Positions 15,979-24,285 of a DNA stretch of 64,000 nucleotides are shown piece after piece. Positions within the stretch are counted from its first letter, which is position 1; each line of letters begins with the position of its first letter. Origin of the DNA: DATJPR01 sp963752915. Lineage in GTDB: Bacteria; Bacteroidota; Ignavibacteria; UBA10030; UBA6906. The notes under the pieces are model-generated. The model saw nothing but the letters and a program-made list of their open reading frames with translations. It had not been told where the DNA came from and searched no databases. A program made the position numbers and the translations under genes. The stretch lies in assembly GCA_963752915.1 (NCBI GenBank), contig CAVVZZ010000010.1:62001-126000 (forward strand), written 5' to 3'.

Positions 15979-16983
15979 GTGCGAACTTCACCTTGCTTGC
16001 GACGACAACGGCATGTTCCCGGGGCATTTACGATGCTCGTTCTTCTTGCCTCCTGCCCTGCGCTTGTCCGCCCCGTGTTGCATGCCCAGGAGCTCCTCTC
16101 GCCTCCTTCTTTTCACCCGGGCTTTGCACCGCGCCTCTTCGCGGACTTTGATACGATCGTTTCCATTCACTCGTTGACGCCCGTCGCGGCGAGGCCTGTC
16201 CGGCAAACCTACACCTGGTACAGTCCGATCACCGATCTCCCGGCGGATTGGGTTTCGGCGGGAACTACGGTAATGCAGGACAAAAGCGTTCCGACGATCT
16301 TCACGGTCGGGGCGGCGACCGGGATCCTTCTGCTCACCGATCACGCCACATACAGCGCTTCGAGAACTTTTTATCTCAAGAATTCGTTTGTTCAGCATGT
16401 GAGCGATGCGGTGGTCTATCTCGGGGATGGAACGACGCATATGGGGATCGCTGCGGGATTCGGCCTGTATGGGTTTCTCGCCAACGACAGTCGTGCGATG
16501 CAGACCGGGGGAGAGGTTGCAGAAGCACTGCTGGCGACCGGCATCACGGTCCAGCTGCTGAAGCACATCAGTGGTCGCGAGAGTCCGCAGACCGCCGTCA
16601 ACGGGACGAGCCGTTGGCGTCCCTTTCCAAGTTTCGCCGGCTATCAGCGGAACCAGCCCAAGTATTACTCATTCCCATCCGGGCATATCGCAACAACCAT
16701 GGCGACGCTCACGGTTATTGCGGAGGACTATCCGGAAGCCCACTGGATTCGCCCGGTCGGCTACGGGCTTCTTGGCGTTCTCGGGGTCAGCCTCGTGAAT
16801 GTCCGTTATCACTGGTTCAGCGACCTCCCGTTGGGAATGCTTCTGGGGTACGGATTCGGGAGGCTCGCCGCCCACCATGACCGGGGCGATGGCGGCGGCG
16901 CGATGGATTCACAATCGCACGTGATCCTCGAGCCGACGGTCGGGCGCGATGGTGCAGGGCTCGCCGTTGCATGGGCGTTCTGA
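15979..16983 (+). CDS. secreted PAP2-family phosphatase, copy 2
   Basis: A 334-residue protein starting at GTG 15979 with AAGAGGAG upstream. It is clearly homologous to the preceding gene along most of its length: both have an aromatic-rich TWYS/RWYS stretch, LPADW/IPSDW, YLGDG, LLKHISGRESP/VLKHVTGRESP, SFPSGHIAT/AFPSGHIAT, and YHWFSDLPLG/IHWYSDYPLG. All three PAP2 motifs are present (KHISGRESP, FPSGH, HWFSD). The pair looks like a tandem duplication that has since diverged. It probably acts on lipid phosphates or diphosphates in the periplasm. A signal peptide spans residues about 15-36. Confidence 0.85.
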   Translation: MRTSPCLRRQRHVPGAFTMLVLLASCPALVRPVLHAQELLSPPSFHPGFAPRLFADFDTIVSIHSLTPVAARPVRQTYTWYSPITDLPADWVSAGTTVMQDKSVPTIFTVGAATGILLLTDHATYSASRTFYLKNSFVQHVSDAVVYLGDGTTHMGIAAGFGLYGFLANDSRAMQTGGEVAEALLATGITVQLLKHISGRESPQTAVNGTSRWRPFPSFAGYQRNQPKYYSFPSGHIATTMATLTVIAEDYPEAHWIRPVGYGLLGVLGVSLVNVRYHWFSDLPLGMLLGYGFGRLAAHHDRGDGGGAMDSQSHVILEPTVGRDGAGLAVAWAF

Positions 16984-17061
16984 TGCATGGCCCCGGCAGA
17001 TGAGAAATCGGCAACACTACTGTACAGCGAACACCTACGATGGAGAAAGGATGCAACTCGG

Positions 17062-17631
17062 ATGAACAAACGCACAATCACACCAGCACTCCTCCTCGCT
17101 GCGGTCATCGTCTTTTCCGGCTGCAGCAAGAAGAGCGATAGCGGCTACAATTCAGCGTTGCTCGGTCAGAACAACGGGACGGTGGCGGGACTCAAATGGG
17201 GAGTGCCGAGCCGTTGGCTCGTTGAAGGGCAACGCCCCATGCGTGCCGCAACCTATACCGTTCCTGCGTCGGAAGGCGACAGCGAAGGGGCCGAATGTGC
17301 GGTGTTCTATTTCGGAAACGATCAGGGTGGAACGATCGACGCGAACATCGACCGCTGGGTCGGACAGTTTGAACAGGCAAGCGCTCCCAATCGCGGGTCG
17401 AAAGACGTGAACGGGATGAAGGTCACAACGGTGGCGATCGCCGGCACGTACCTCGCACCGAGCGGGCCGATGATGATGCCGACGGGGAAAAAGGACAACT
17501 ACAAGTTGATGGGCGCGATCGTCGAAGGGCCCCAGGGCTCGGTATTCTACAAACTCACCGGTCCCTCGAAAACGGTCGAAGCGTCGAGCGCGGAGTTCGA
17601 CGCCCTGATTGGGTCCATTCGGAAAGACTAA
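17062..17631 (+). CDS. lipoprotein of unknown function
   Basis: The ATG at 17062 opens a lipoprotein signal peptide (NKRTITPALLLAAVIVFSGC) with the lipid-modified Cys at residue 21, so the in-frame ATG at 16987 is not used. The mature part of about 170 residues begins with a flexible Ser/Lys/Gly stretch. It contains the segment LKWGVPSRWLVEGQRPMRAATY, read here in two parts as GVPSRW and RPMRAATYTVP, which recalls putative membrane-anchored proteins described only from genomes. AGAAAGG lies 11 nt upstream. It faces the pterin dehydratase gene across a strong hairpin terminator. Confidence 0.75.
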   Translation: MNKRTITPALLLAAVIVFSGCSKKSDSGYNSALLGQNNGTVAGLKWGVPSRWLVEGQRPMRAATYTVPASEGDSEGAECAVFYFGNDQGGTIDANIDRWVGQFEQASAPNRGSKDVNGMKVTTVAIAGTYLAPSGPMMMPTGKKDNYKLMGAIVEGPQGSVFYKLTGPSKTVEASSAEFDALIGSIRKD

Positions 17632-17651
17632 ACGGAGACCCTTCTCTTGCG

Positions 17652-17700
17652 AAGGGAGCGTTGAAACCCTTTGCCGTCTTGCAGGGTTTACCGCTCCCTT
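17652..17700. terminator. bidirectional hairpin between convergent genes
   Basis: AAGGGAGCG (17652-17660) pairs with CGCTCCCTT (17692-17700). Inside, AAACCCT (17664-17670) pairs with AGGGTTT (17683-17689), giving a 16-bp two-part stem. It lies between the stop of the lipoprotein gene (17631) and that of the pterin dehydratase gene (17716) and can serve both strands; the + side continues TTTGTCTTTC. Confidence 0.75.
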
Positions 17701-17715
17701 TGTCTTTCACAACAG

Positions 17716-18015
17716 CTACTTCGCCTTGCCTGCCGTCGCTTCGATCCGTTCAAGGAGCGCAAAATCCCTCTCGGTGATGCCCCCCGCGGAATGCGTCGCG
17801 AGATCTATCGTCACTCTATTAAAGACATTCGTCCATTCTGGGTGATGGTTCATTCCCTCGGCGATGAAGGCGATGGAAGTCATGAACCCGAACGCCTCCG
17901 GAAACGTCCCGAACGTAAACTCCTTGTGGAGTTTCCCCTCTTTCACTTCCCACCCTTTCACGGTTGAAAGACGGCGCGTAACGACATCGACTGCCAGTAC
18001 CCGTGGATCGGCCAT
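17716..18015 (-). CDS. phhB: pterin-4-alpha-carbinolamine dehydratase
   Basis: A 99-residue protein of the usual family length. It contains EGMNHHPEW followed by NVFNRVTIDLATHSAGGIT and ERDFALL, matching the conserved active-site HHP motif and the C-terminal T-H-x-x-G-[LI]-T helix of PCD/DCoH. The enzyme dehydrates 4a-hydroxytetrahydropterin to quinonoid dihydropterin; in bacteria it recycles pterin for phenylalanine hydroxylase or the molybdopterin/tetrahydrofolate pool. No hydroxylase gene is nearby. Upstream on the minus strand the start is preceded by AAAGGAGGAACG, a strong ribosome-binding site. Confidence 0.93.
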   Translation of the reverse strand: MADPRVLAVDVVTRRLSTVKGWEVKEGKLHKEFTFGTFPEAFGFMTSIAFIAEGMNHHPEWTNVFNRVTIDLATHSAGGITERDFALLERIEATAGKAK

Positions 18016-18172
18016 GCGTTCCTCCTTTCCTCAGAGGAACCTACCGGCGCACCCAAAGGTTCCGTCGTCATTTGGTTGATTCTCGCTCGAAGAAAGTGTA
18101 TTTTTTGCCGTGCCTTCCTTTGCGGTCCCTTCGTTCCCGAATTGCCATGCCACGACGACCACAGGAGATATC

Positions 18173-18892
18173 ATGTCCGAAGAAACGGTGAGAACTCAAC
18201 TCATCCCGGCAGCTCCTCCCAAGAAATGGATCGACAACATCGCCGCAGTTTCGAGCGCGCTGATCGCGATCGGCACACTGCTGAACTGGTTTTTCGGAAG
18301 AGAAAGCTCGTTTCCAAAGTGGTTCTTCTATGTACTGACCATTCTTATCCTGGTCATCCTCTATAAGTATTTCGAGGAATCGATCAAACGGGCCTTCGCG
18401 TCGATCGCCGTCAGGAACTATATCCGGGAAGCGCATTTCAAACTTCTCGACAATCTGCAGCGGTTCAGCGAGCTCGTGTCGCAAAGGAGCGACGATTCCA
18501 TCGTTCACGTGATTGACACCATCAGCACCCGGAGGGGACAGCCGCTGGTCGACAAAGACCTCTATCCCTATGCCGACCAGCTCGTCCAGAATATCCTTCT
18601 GAAGCTTTCGGAATCCGGGAAAAGTCTGTCCGCCGGTGAATTCAAGGGCGTCCTGAATGATCTCAGCACGCTCATCCGGTTCTGCACGTTCTTTTACTTC
18701 AAGAAGCCCTTCCATGTCCAGGAGTCATGCGATCTCACGAAGGAGGAAATGAAAGAACTGGAATTCGCGCGGGAAAATTTCGCAGACTTCCTTCGCCGGT
18801 ACCAGATCTTCTTCGATGAAGTCAGCGGGAGGCTCGGTTCGACAACAAGGGCGCATTTCGAGATCCCAAAACCTGTGTCGCCCAGGTCATAA
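18173..18892 (+). CDS. membrane-anchored helical protein, unknown function
   Basis: Start at ATG 18173, preceded by ACAGGAGA. The 239-residue product has two adjacent transmembrane helices (residues about 20-38 and 47-66). A largely helical cytoplasmic domain of about 170 residues follows. No family motif is recognised. It contains a conserved-looking charged segment (KEEMKELEFARENFADFLRRY) near the C-terminus. It is 25 bp upstream of the 6-phosphogluconolactonase gene in the same orientation, so it may head a sugar-metabolism operon, but nothing in its sequence links it to that pathway. Confidence 0.75.
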   Translation: MSEETVRTQLIPAAPPKKWIDNIAAVSSALIAIGTLLNWFFGRESSFPKWFFYVLTILILVILYKYFEESIKRAFASIAVRNYIREAHFKLLDNLQRFSELVSQRSDDSIVHVIDTISTRRGQPLVDKDLYPYADQLVQNILLKLSESGKSLSAGEFKGVLNDLSTLIRFCTFFYFKKPFHVQESCDLTKEEMKELEFARENFADFLRRYQIFFDEVSGRLGSTTRAHFEIPKPVSPRS

Positions 18893-18917
18893 TCGGGTGG
18901 CAGGGGGGAGAGCACGC

Positions 18918-19667
18918 GTGACCGACGCTCGGATCCAGGTGTTTCCAACAACAGCAGCACTGTCGTACGGCGCTGCGGAAAAGATTGCGACCGCTCTCTC
19001 GGCAGCTCACGCGCGCGGCGGTGTCACGGCGCTTGCGTTGTCCGGCGGGTCGACTCCACGCGGAGTCTACGAGATCCTCGCGTCCGCCGCCTACAGGAAA
19101 CGCGTTGATTGGTCGCACCTGCATGTGTTCTGGGGCGACGAGCGGTGTGTACCACCCGAAGCGTCGGAAAGCAACTACCGGATGGCGCATCAGGCGTTCC
19201 TCCGCGACGTCCCTGTACCCGCACACCACATCCACAGGATCCGGGGAGAGCTCCCCCCGGCAGAAGCGGCGCGTGCATACGAAATTGAGCTACGGAACAT
19301 CTTCGGCATTGCGGGAGATGAAGTTCCCCGCCTGTCGCTGGTGCTTCTCGGCATGGGAGAGGACGGCCATACGGCGTCGTTATTTCCGGGCAGCACTGCG
19401 CTCGACGAAACCCGCCGCCTCGTGACGGAGGTGTACGTCGAGAAGCTCAACGCGTGGAGGGTAACGGCGACATTTCCTCTCCTGGCGAATGCGGGGGCGA
19501 TTCTCTTTCTTGTTTCTGGACCAGCGAAGGCTTCGATGGTCCATTCTGTCCTTCGTGACAAAGGCGCACAGTTCCCCGCGGCGCGTGTCGCTCGCATGGA
19601 AGGCGATATCCAGTGGTACCTGGATCGCGACGCGGCATCACTCTTCGACGATTTGGAGAATCCATGA
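18918..19667 (+). CDS. pgl: 6-phosphogluconolactonase
   Basis: The start is taken at GTG 18918, preceded by GGGGGGAGAGC; the longer frame from 18816 overlaps the upstream gene and adds non-family sequence. The 249-residue protein has the SOL/DevB family hallmarks: ALSGGSTPRGVYEIL near the N-terminus, WGDERCVPP, SNYRMA, and GMGEDGHTASLFPG. It hydrolyses 6-phosphogluconolactone in the oxidative pentose phosphate pathway. The glucokinase gene starts within its stop codon (ATGA), so the two enzymes are translationally coupled. Glucose-6-phosphate dehydrogenase is not in the window. Confidence 0.93.
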   Translation: MTDARIQVFPTTAALSYGAAEKIATALSAAHARGGVTALALSGGSTPRGVYEILASAAYRKRVDWSHLHVFWGDERCVPPEASESNYRMAHQAFLRDVPVPAHHIHRIRGELPPAEAARAYEIELRNIFGIAGDEVPRLSLVLLGMGEDGHTASLFPGSTALDETRRLVTEVYVEKLNAWRVTATFPLLANAGAILFLVSGPAKASMVHSVLRDKGAQFPAARVARMEGDIQWYLDRDAASLFDDLENP

Positions 19668-20647
19668 TTCTTGCAGGCGATATTGGCGGAACGAAAACCA
19701 ACCTCGCGTATTTCGACGTCGAGAACAACACGCTCGTTCTCAAGAACGCGGCGAGCTATCAAAGCCAGGAATTCCCGTCCCTCAATGCCATCCTTGCGAG
19801 GTTCCGGAGTCAGTACCCTGCAACCATTTCCGGCGCGGCATTCGGTATCGCGGGACCAGTGGTGGAAGGCCATTGCCATCTCACCAACCTCGGGTGGGAG
19901 ATCGACGTCGCAACGATCCGAAAAGACCTGGGAATAGACGCCGTCGAATTGATCAACGACCTTCAGGCAACGGGCTATGGGACGCTCCACCTTTCTGCAA
20001 GCGAGCGCATCACCCTTCAGGAAGGCGATCCCCAGGCAAAGGGATCGATCGCCGTCATCGCAGCGGGCACCGGCCTCGGTGAGGGCGCCCTGATCTGGGA
20101 CGGGAAGCACTATCGTGCAATTGCGTCGGAAGGTGGACACGCCGACTTTTCACCAAGGAACGAGCTGGAAGCATCCCTCATGCAATTTCTCGCGGGGAAA
20201 TTCGGCCACGTGAGCTGGGAACGGATTCTCTCCGGCCCCGGATTGTTCTCGATCTACGAGTTTCTCTCCAAACGTTCCGCCGCCTCTCCGCCGGCGTGGT
20301 TGACCGCAGCGCTCGCATCCGGCGACCCGGCAGCGGTGGTTTCGAAGGCGGCGATGGATGCCAAAGACCCTACCTGCGTCGAGGCCCTCGACCTCTTCGT
20401 CTCTCTCTACGGCTCGGAAACCGGGAATCTCGCCCTGAAGGTTCTGGCCACAGGAGGCGTGTTCATCGGAGGAGGGATCGCGCCGAAGATTCTGGCAAAG
20501 CTCAAGACCGGCTCCTTTGTGCATAATTTTAACGCCAAAGGGAGGCTCGAACAAGTGCTTCAGGGAATGCCTGTCTTCGTTGTCTTGAACGACAGGATCG
20601 CCCTCTTCGGCGCAGCGCATGTGGCCCGCATCCTGGCCGAAGGCTAA
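19664..20647 (+). CDS. glk: glucokinase (Glk family)
   Basis: The 327-residue product starts at the ATGA overlap (19664). It has the ATP-binding phosphate-1 motif AGDIGGTKTNLAYF at the N-terminus, FGIAGPVV, LINDLQATGYG with the catalytic Asp, AAGTGLGEGAL, and EGGHADFSPRNELE. These place it in the hexokinase-type Glk family (PF02685) and not among zinc-containing ROK kinases. It phosphorylates glucose to glucose 6-phosphate with ATP in the cytoplasm, feeding both glycolysis (see PFK at 57953) and the pentose phosphate branch through the coupled lactonase. Confidence 0.93.
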   Translation: MILAGDIGGTKTNLAYFDVENNTLVLKNAASYQSQEFPSLNAILARFRSQYPATISGAAFGIAGPVVEGHCHLTNLGWEIDVATIRKDLGIDAVELINDLQATGYGTLHLSASERITLQEGDPQAKGSIAVIAAGTGLGEGALIWDGKHYRAIASEGGHADFSPRNELEASLMQFLAGKFGHVSWERILSGPGLFSIYEFLSKRSAASPPAWLTAALASGDPAAVVSKAAMDAKDPTCVEALDLFVSLYGSETGNLALKVLATGGVFIGGGIAPKILAKLKTGSFVHNFNAKGRLEQVLQGMPVFVVLNDRIALFGAAHVARILAEG

Positions 20648-20866
20648 CCTGCGCAGAGATTTCAGAATATGTTGAAATACGCCCCGGTTATTCAACCTCC
20701 GTGGGCTGTGAACTATCTCAGCACTCATATTTTTCTCCCCGCAGAAACTCTCATATACCTCTCCGACGTTCTCTTATAGTTACCGGTCTCCCGGCCCTTC
20801 ACGTTCCGCCGGCGACGAACCTGCCGTCTAAACACACTCCAGCCAACTTCACTACAAAGGGGGTCC

Positions 20867-23077
20867 ATGCGAATAAACCTTCGTTACGGTCTCTTGGTGC
20901 TCGTAGGCTCAATGATCCTGTTATCGGTTGAAGCACGAGCACAATCGCGCGTGAGCTCGTCGGTTGTGGAGCGTTCCTGGGGGGAGATGGTGCAGAACGA
21001 CATTCTGTTTCACCCCCAGCTGCTGCAGAAATCGATGATCGCCCCTGGACGAGTGAGCCCGCAATCCCTGGGCGCAGCTCAGGCCGTCGCACCGGCACCG
21101 TTGGCCGCTGTCGCTCCCGGTCGCCAGAATACCGTGTCGGCAACGCCGCCGCCGGAATCGGATTTTGACGCACTGCTGGACAACACGCATGTGATTCCTC
21201 CCGATACGTATGGGTCGGTCGGACCGTCTCATGTGATGACGATGCTCAATACCCAGGTCCGCATCCAGGGCAAAGACGGCTCGCAGGTCACCACAGTAAC
21301 CCTCGCGTCCTTCTGGTCCGCCGGAGCCGGGAGTTCCAATCTCTCGGATCCCCACGTGCTCTACGACGTTCAAAGCGGGCGATGGATCGCCGATATTACG
21401 ATTGACCCCGATACGAACAGCGCAAGGATTGGCGTGGCAGTGAGTGCGACAAGCGATCCCACAGGAGTGTGGAGATTTCTGACCTACGTCGCTCCTGACA
21501 CTACGGTCTTCCCGGACTACCCGCAGCTTGGCTTCAACAACAAGTGGATCGTTGTGACGGCGAATATTTTCAAAACCACGGCTCACGGAGGGACATTCCA
21601 GGGTGCGGGATTCTGGGCGATTGACAAAGCCGCGGCCATGCTCCCGAGCGGAACTGTTACTGCGACTCGGTTCAATCCCGGGTATGATGGTGCCAACCAC
21701 GGATTCACGGAGCAGCCGATGATCAGCTACGATCCGTGTGACACGCTCTGGTTCATGGAATCCGGAGCGTACTCCAGCGGGTCCACACAGTTGATAAGGA
21801 TCTCCAACTTGACGGGCCTGACTGCTTCGCCGGTCTGGAATCCCAATGCAGGATCCCCATTCACCGGCACGGGCTTTTTCCCGGTGGTCAACAATTTCAA
21901 AGCCCTTCCCAACGGCGCAACGCAGAAAGGGAGCACCCATACTCTCGATAACGGCGATGCCCGGGCATCGGGTGCGGTATACCGCAACGGGAATGTATGG
22001 TTTGCCAACAGCGGAGGTTTGCCATCAACGGGGGCGGTGAACCGGACGGCGACCTTCTGGTATCAGATCAATCCACGATCAACGTCTCCCATCGTCCAAT
22101 CCGGAATCGTCGACCCCGGCGTGAACTCCCACTTGAGCTATCCGTCAATTGCCGTCAACAAGCTCAACAGCGCATGTATCGGATTCACCCATTCGGACAC
22201 GACGAGATTCGCGGAAGCGGCCTATACGATCCGTCAGGTGGGTGACCCTGCTGGGACAACTCAGGGCATCGCGCTCCTAAAAGCCGGTGAAGGAGCGTAT
22301 TTCAAGACGTTCGGTGGAGGAAGGAACCGCTGGGGCGACTTCAGCAACACGGTGGTCGACCCATCGGACAGCCTGTCATTCTGGACCATCCAGGAATATG
22401 CCGGAACGCCGGTCGGGACTGTGGGTACGGATGGAAGCGGCCGGTGGGCGACACACTGGGGGAAGATCGTCGTCGACGTTCCTCTCTCCGTCCAGCTCAC
22501 GAGCTTCACCGGGTCGATGACGGCAAACGGATCGGTGCAAATCGCCTGGACGACGGCAAGCGAAATCAACTGCTATGGGTTCACGATCATGCGCAGCGCG
22601 AACACCGCCGACAATTTCGCCGAGGTGCCGAACGGGTTCATCGCGGGGCACGGTACGACGGTTCAGTCGCACACGTACACGTTCACTGATGTTCCTCCCT
22701 CAACGGGACGATACTATTATCGCCTGATCGAAACCGATCTGAGCGGCATTACTCATGCCTTTGAACCTGTGCGTGTGGACGGCCTCACCGGCGTCGCGGC
22801 TGCAGCGGTGCCGTTCGAGACGGCGTTGTTTCAAAATTACCCGAACCCGTTCAATCCGACAACAGGGATCAGGATACAGGTGTCAGGGGACAGGGACATA
22901 CGGCTTGTGGTGTATGATCTTCTGGGGAAAGAGGTCGCTGTCCTTGCGAACGGCAGATATCCGGCGGGAGAACACACATTTACCTTAGATGGAACGAACC
23001 TGGCAAGCGGTATCTACTTGTATCGACTGACAGCCGGGACATTCACCGCGGTTCGGAAGATGCTCTTAGTTCGTTGA
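20867..23077 (+). CDS. large T9SS-exported surface protein
   Basis: A 736-residue protein with a signal peptide (LLVLVGSMILLSVEARA) and a proline/alanine-rich linker to about residue 90. The main domain of about 430 residues starts VIPPDTYGSVGPSHVMTMLN and resembles beta-propeller-like surface proteins. A fibronectin-like/choice-of-anchor beta domain follows (about 540-640: LTSFTGSMTANGSVQIAWTT). The tail is a type A T9SS sorting domain from NYPNPFNPTT to KMLLVR. It is presumably displayed or released at the cell surface; no enzymatic motif is seen. An internal stretch at 22862-22900, encoding part of the sorting domain, consists of the same GGGGACAGGG words as the intergenic repeat just downstream. 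Confidence 0.85.
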   Translation: MRINLRYGLLVLVGSMILLSVEARAQSRVSSSVVERSWGEMVQNDILFHPQLLQKSMIAPGRVSPQSLGAAQAVAPAPLAAVAPGRQNTVSATPPPESDFDALLDNTHVIPPDTYGSVGPSHVMTMLNTQVRIQGKDGSQVTTVTLASFWSAGAGSSNLSDPHVLYDVQSGRWIADITIDPDTNSARIGVAVSATSDPTGVWRFLTYVAPDTTVFPDYPQLGFNNKWIVVTANIFKTTAHGGTFQGAGFWAIDKAAAMLPSGTVTATRFNPGYDGANHGFTEQPMISYDPCDTLWFMESGAYSSGSTQLIRISNLTGLTASPVWNPNAGSPFTGTGFFPVVNNFKALPNGATQKGSTHTLDNGDARASGAVYRNGNVWFANSGGLPSTGAVNRTATFWYQINPRSTSPIVQSGIVDPGVNSHLSYPSIAVNKLNSACIGFTHSDTTRFAEAAYTIRQVGDPAGTTQGIALLKAGEGAYFKTFGGGRNRWGDFSNTVVDPSDSLSFWTIQEYAGTPVGTVGTDGSGRWATHWGKIVVDVPLSVQLTSFTGSMTANGSVQIAWTTASEINCYGFTIMRSANTADNFAEVPNGFIAGHGTTVQSHTYTFTDVPPSTGRYYYRLIETDLSGITHAFEPVRVDGLTGVAAAAVPFETALFQNYPNPFNPTTGIRIQVSGDRDIRLVVYDLLGKEVAVLANGRYPAGEHTFTLDGTNLASGIYLYRLTAGTFTAVRKMLLVR

Positions 23078-23091
23078 CGGGAGCACGCTTT

Positions 23092-23187
23092 TTCTCCCCA
23101 TCTCCCCTTCTCCCCTTCGGCGAGGCATGAGCGCGGGGATGGGGACAGGGGACAAGGGACAGGGCAGGGAACAGTTGACAGTGAACA
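23092..23187. repeat. CTCCCC and GGGGACAGGG periodic repeats
   Basis: The 111-bp gap after the T9SS gene is made of TCTCCCCATCTCCCC- and CTTCTCCCC-type words (23092-23118). After a short spacer come GGGATGGGGACAGGGGACAA-type words (23135-23165) and AACAGTTGACAGTGAACAG (23169-23187). Repeats run right up to the next ATG at 23189. Confidence 0.7.
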
Positions 23188-23188
23188 G

Positions 23189-23689
23189 ATGATTGGTTTC
23201 GATCTTCATGATCTTTTTGCGTATCATGAGGACGAGCGCCAGGTCTGGACCCGCTGTGCCACAACACGGAGTGCTCTGAATCCAATGACGACGAATTCAG
23301 GCGGTGAACCCGAGTCGTACGAGAAGATTCTGTTCCGGAGAGACGGGGGAGGAAACAAAACATTCTACGTGACTGTCGATAACTCCCTGCAGCAGCTTTC
23401 GTTCGAGGTCGTCCGGTATAACTTCAAGGAGACTGCATTCGTGTTTCAACGCCCTTTGCCGGAGAGCCGGGATGTGTTCGGGCTTGTGGCCTCGATTCTC
23501 TCCGGGCAGACCAGCCTGACCGGCGGGGCCGCACCGTCTGCGAGACAGACGGGGACATGGGTGCACCTGTACGCGGTGACACCGCAAGGCTCCACCGTGG
23601 AGATTACCGACCATAAGCTGTCTGCGAAGCTGATGGCCCTGGAAAGCATCGTTGAAGCCGAAAGTTCGGAGTTTCCGGCTTCACGGTAG
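23189..23689 (+). CDS. hypothetical protein, unknown
   Basis: A 166-residue frame. The 5-prime part is uncertain: the ATG at 23189 sits right against repeat DNA, and a second ATG at 23285 would give a 134-residue protein. The region from about residue 42 onward (YEKILFRR, then TFYVTVDNSLQQLSFEVVRYNF) has a regular alternating pattern typical of a soluble alpha/beta protein. I recognise no family. It is convergent with the DUF2914 gene, 10 bp apart. Confidence 0.55.
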   Translation: MIGFDLHDLFAYHEDERQVWTRCATTRSALNPMTTNSGGEPESYEKILFRRDGGGNKTFYVTVDNSLQQLSFEVVRYNFKETAFVFQRPLPESRDVFGLVASILSGQTSLTGGAAPSARQTGTWVHLYAVTPQGSTVEITDHKLSAKLMALESIVEAESSEFPASR

Positions 23690-23699
23690 ATGACGGGGT

Positions 23700-24128
23700 C
23701 TATTTTGCCGTCTTGTCTCCGACAGTAAACTCCAGGTGTTTTAGATCCTTCCCTGCAGCGTCGGCAACGGTGACCGTCCACGTTCCGGCGATCGCTGCGG
23801 TTTTGTACGCCCATGTGTGATACGTCGGACCCCCGACTTTGAGCGTCGTCGCGTAGCTCTTCTCCCCGTTCTTCCACGTTACGGTGATGTCGTCTGCGGG
23901 ACCACCCTTCAACTCGAGCCAGAGGTATACCTTCTGGTTCAAATCAAACGTGGAGGCCTCTCCAACGAGCTGTCTGCTCTCGACGGACGTCCCCAGCTTC
24001 GCCTCAGAAACGGTAAGGGTCCCACCGGCCATTTCCTTCGCCGGAGACGCCTCTTTTCCCTGGTTCCAGGCCGTTTGAGAAAGCAGCGCTACTGCAAGGA
24101 ATGCAAATCCCGCGATTCTCTGTGTCAT
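23700..24128 (-). CDS. secreted DUF2914-like protein
   Basis: Start at ATG 24128 with AAGGAG upstream and a signal peptide (RIAGFAFLAVALLSQTAW). The 142-residue protein has a single beta-sandwich domain. The mature sequence follows the DUF2914 pattern: KVYLWLELKGG, VTWKNGEKSY, GGPTYHTWAYKT, then GTWTVTVADAAG and a final hydrophobic strand. DUF2914 domains occur in periplasmic proteins of unknown role, often resembling immunoglobulin-like ligand-binding folds. It is divergent from the DUF2723 gene. Confidence 0.78.
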   Translation of the reverse strand: MTQRIAGFAFLAVALLSQTAWNQGKEASPAKEMAGGTLTVSEAKLGTSVESRQLVGEASTFDLNQKVYLWLELKGGPADDITVTWKNGEKSYATTLKVGGPTYHTWAYKTAAIAGTWTVTVADAAGKDLKHLEFTVGDKTAK

Positions 24129-24285
24129 GATGGTTCTCCTTTGTGGGGTAGGAAATGTAGGAATCTTTGGAATCACGGTAAAGGGGGTCGAAGGTGTATG
24201 GGGCGAGACCGAGCGAATTCGTCGAATCTTTTGTATATTGAAAGCTAGAGTTTTTGACAGCATTGACCACCAGCCTTAGCAACCC

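Noticed and set aside
15038..16983. Recent exact duplication of the PAP2 genes
   Set aside because: The two proteins share motifs but differ at most positions, so any duplication is old.
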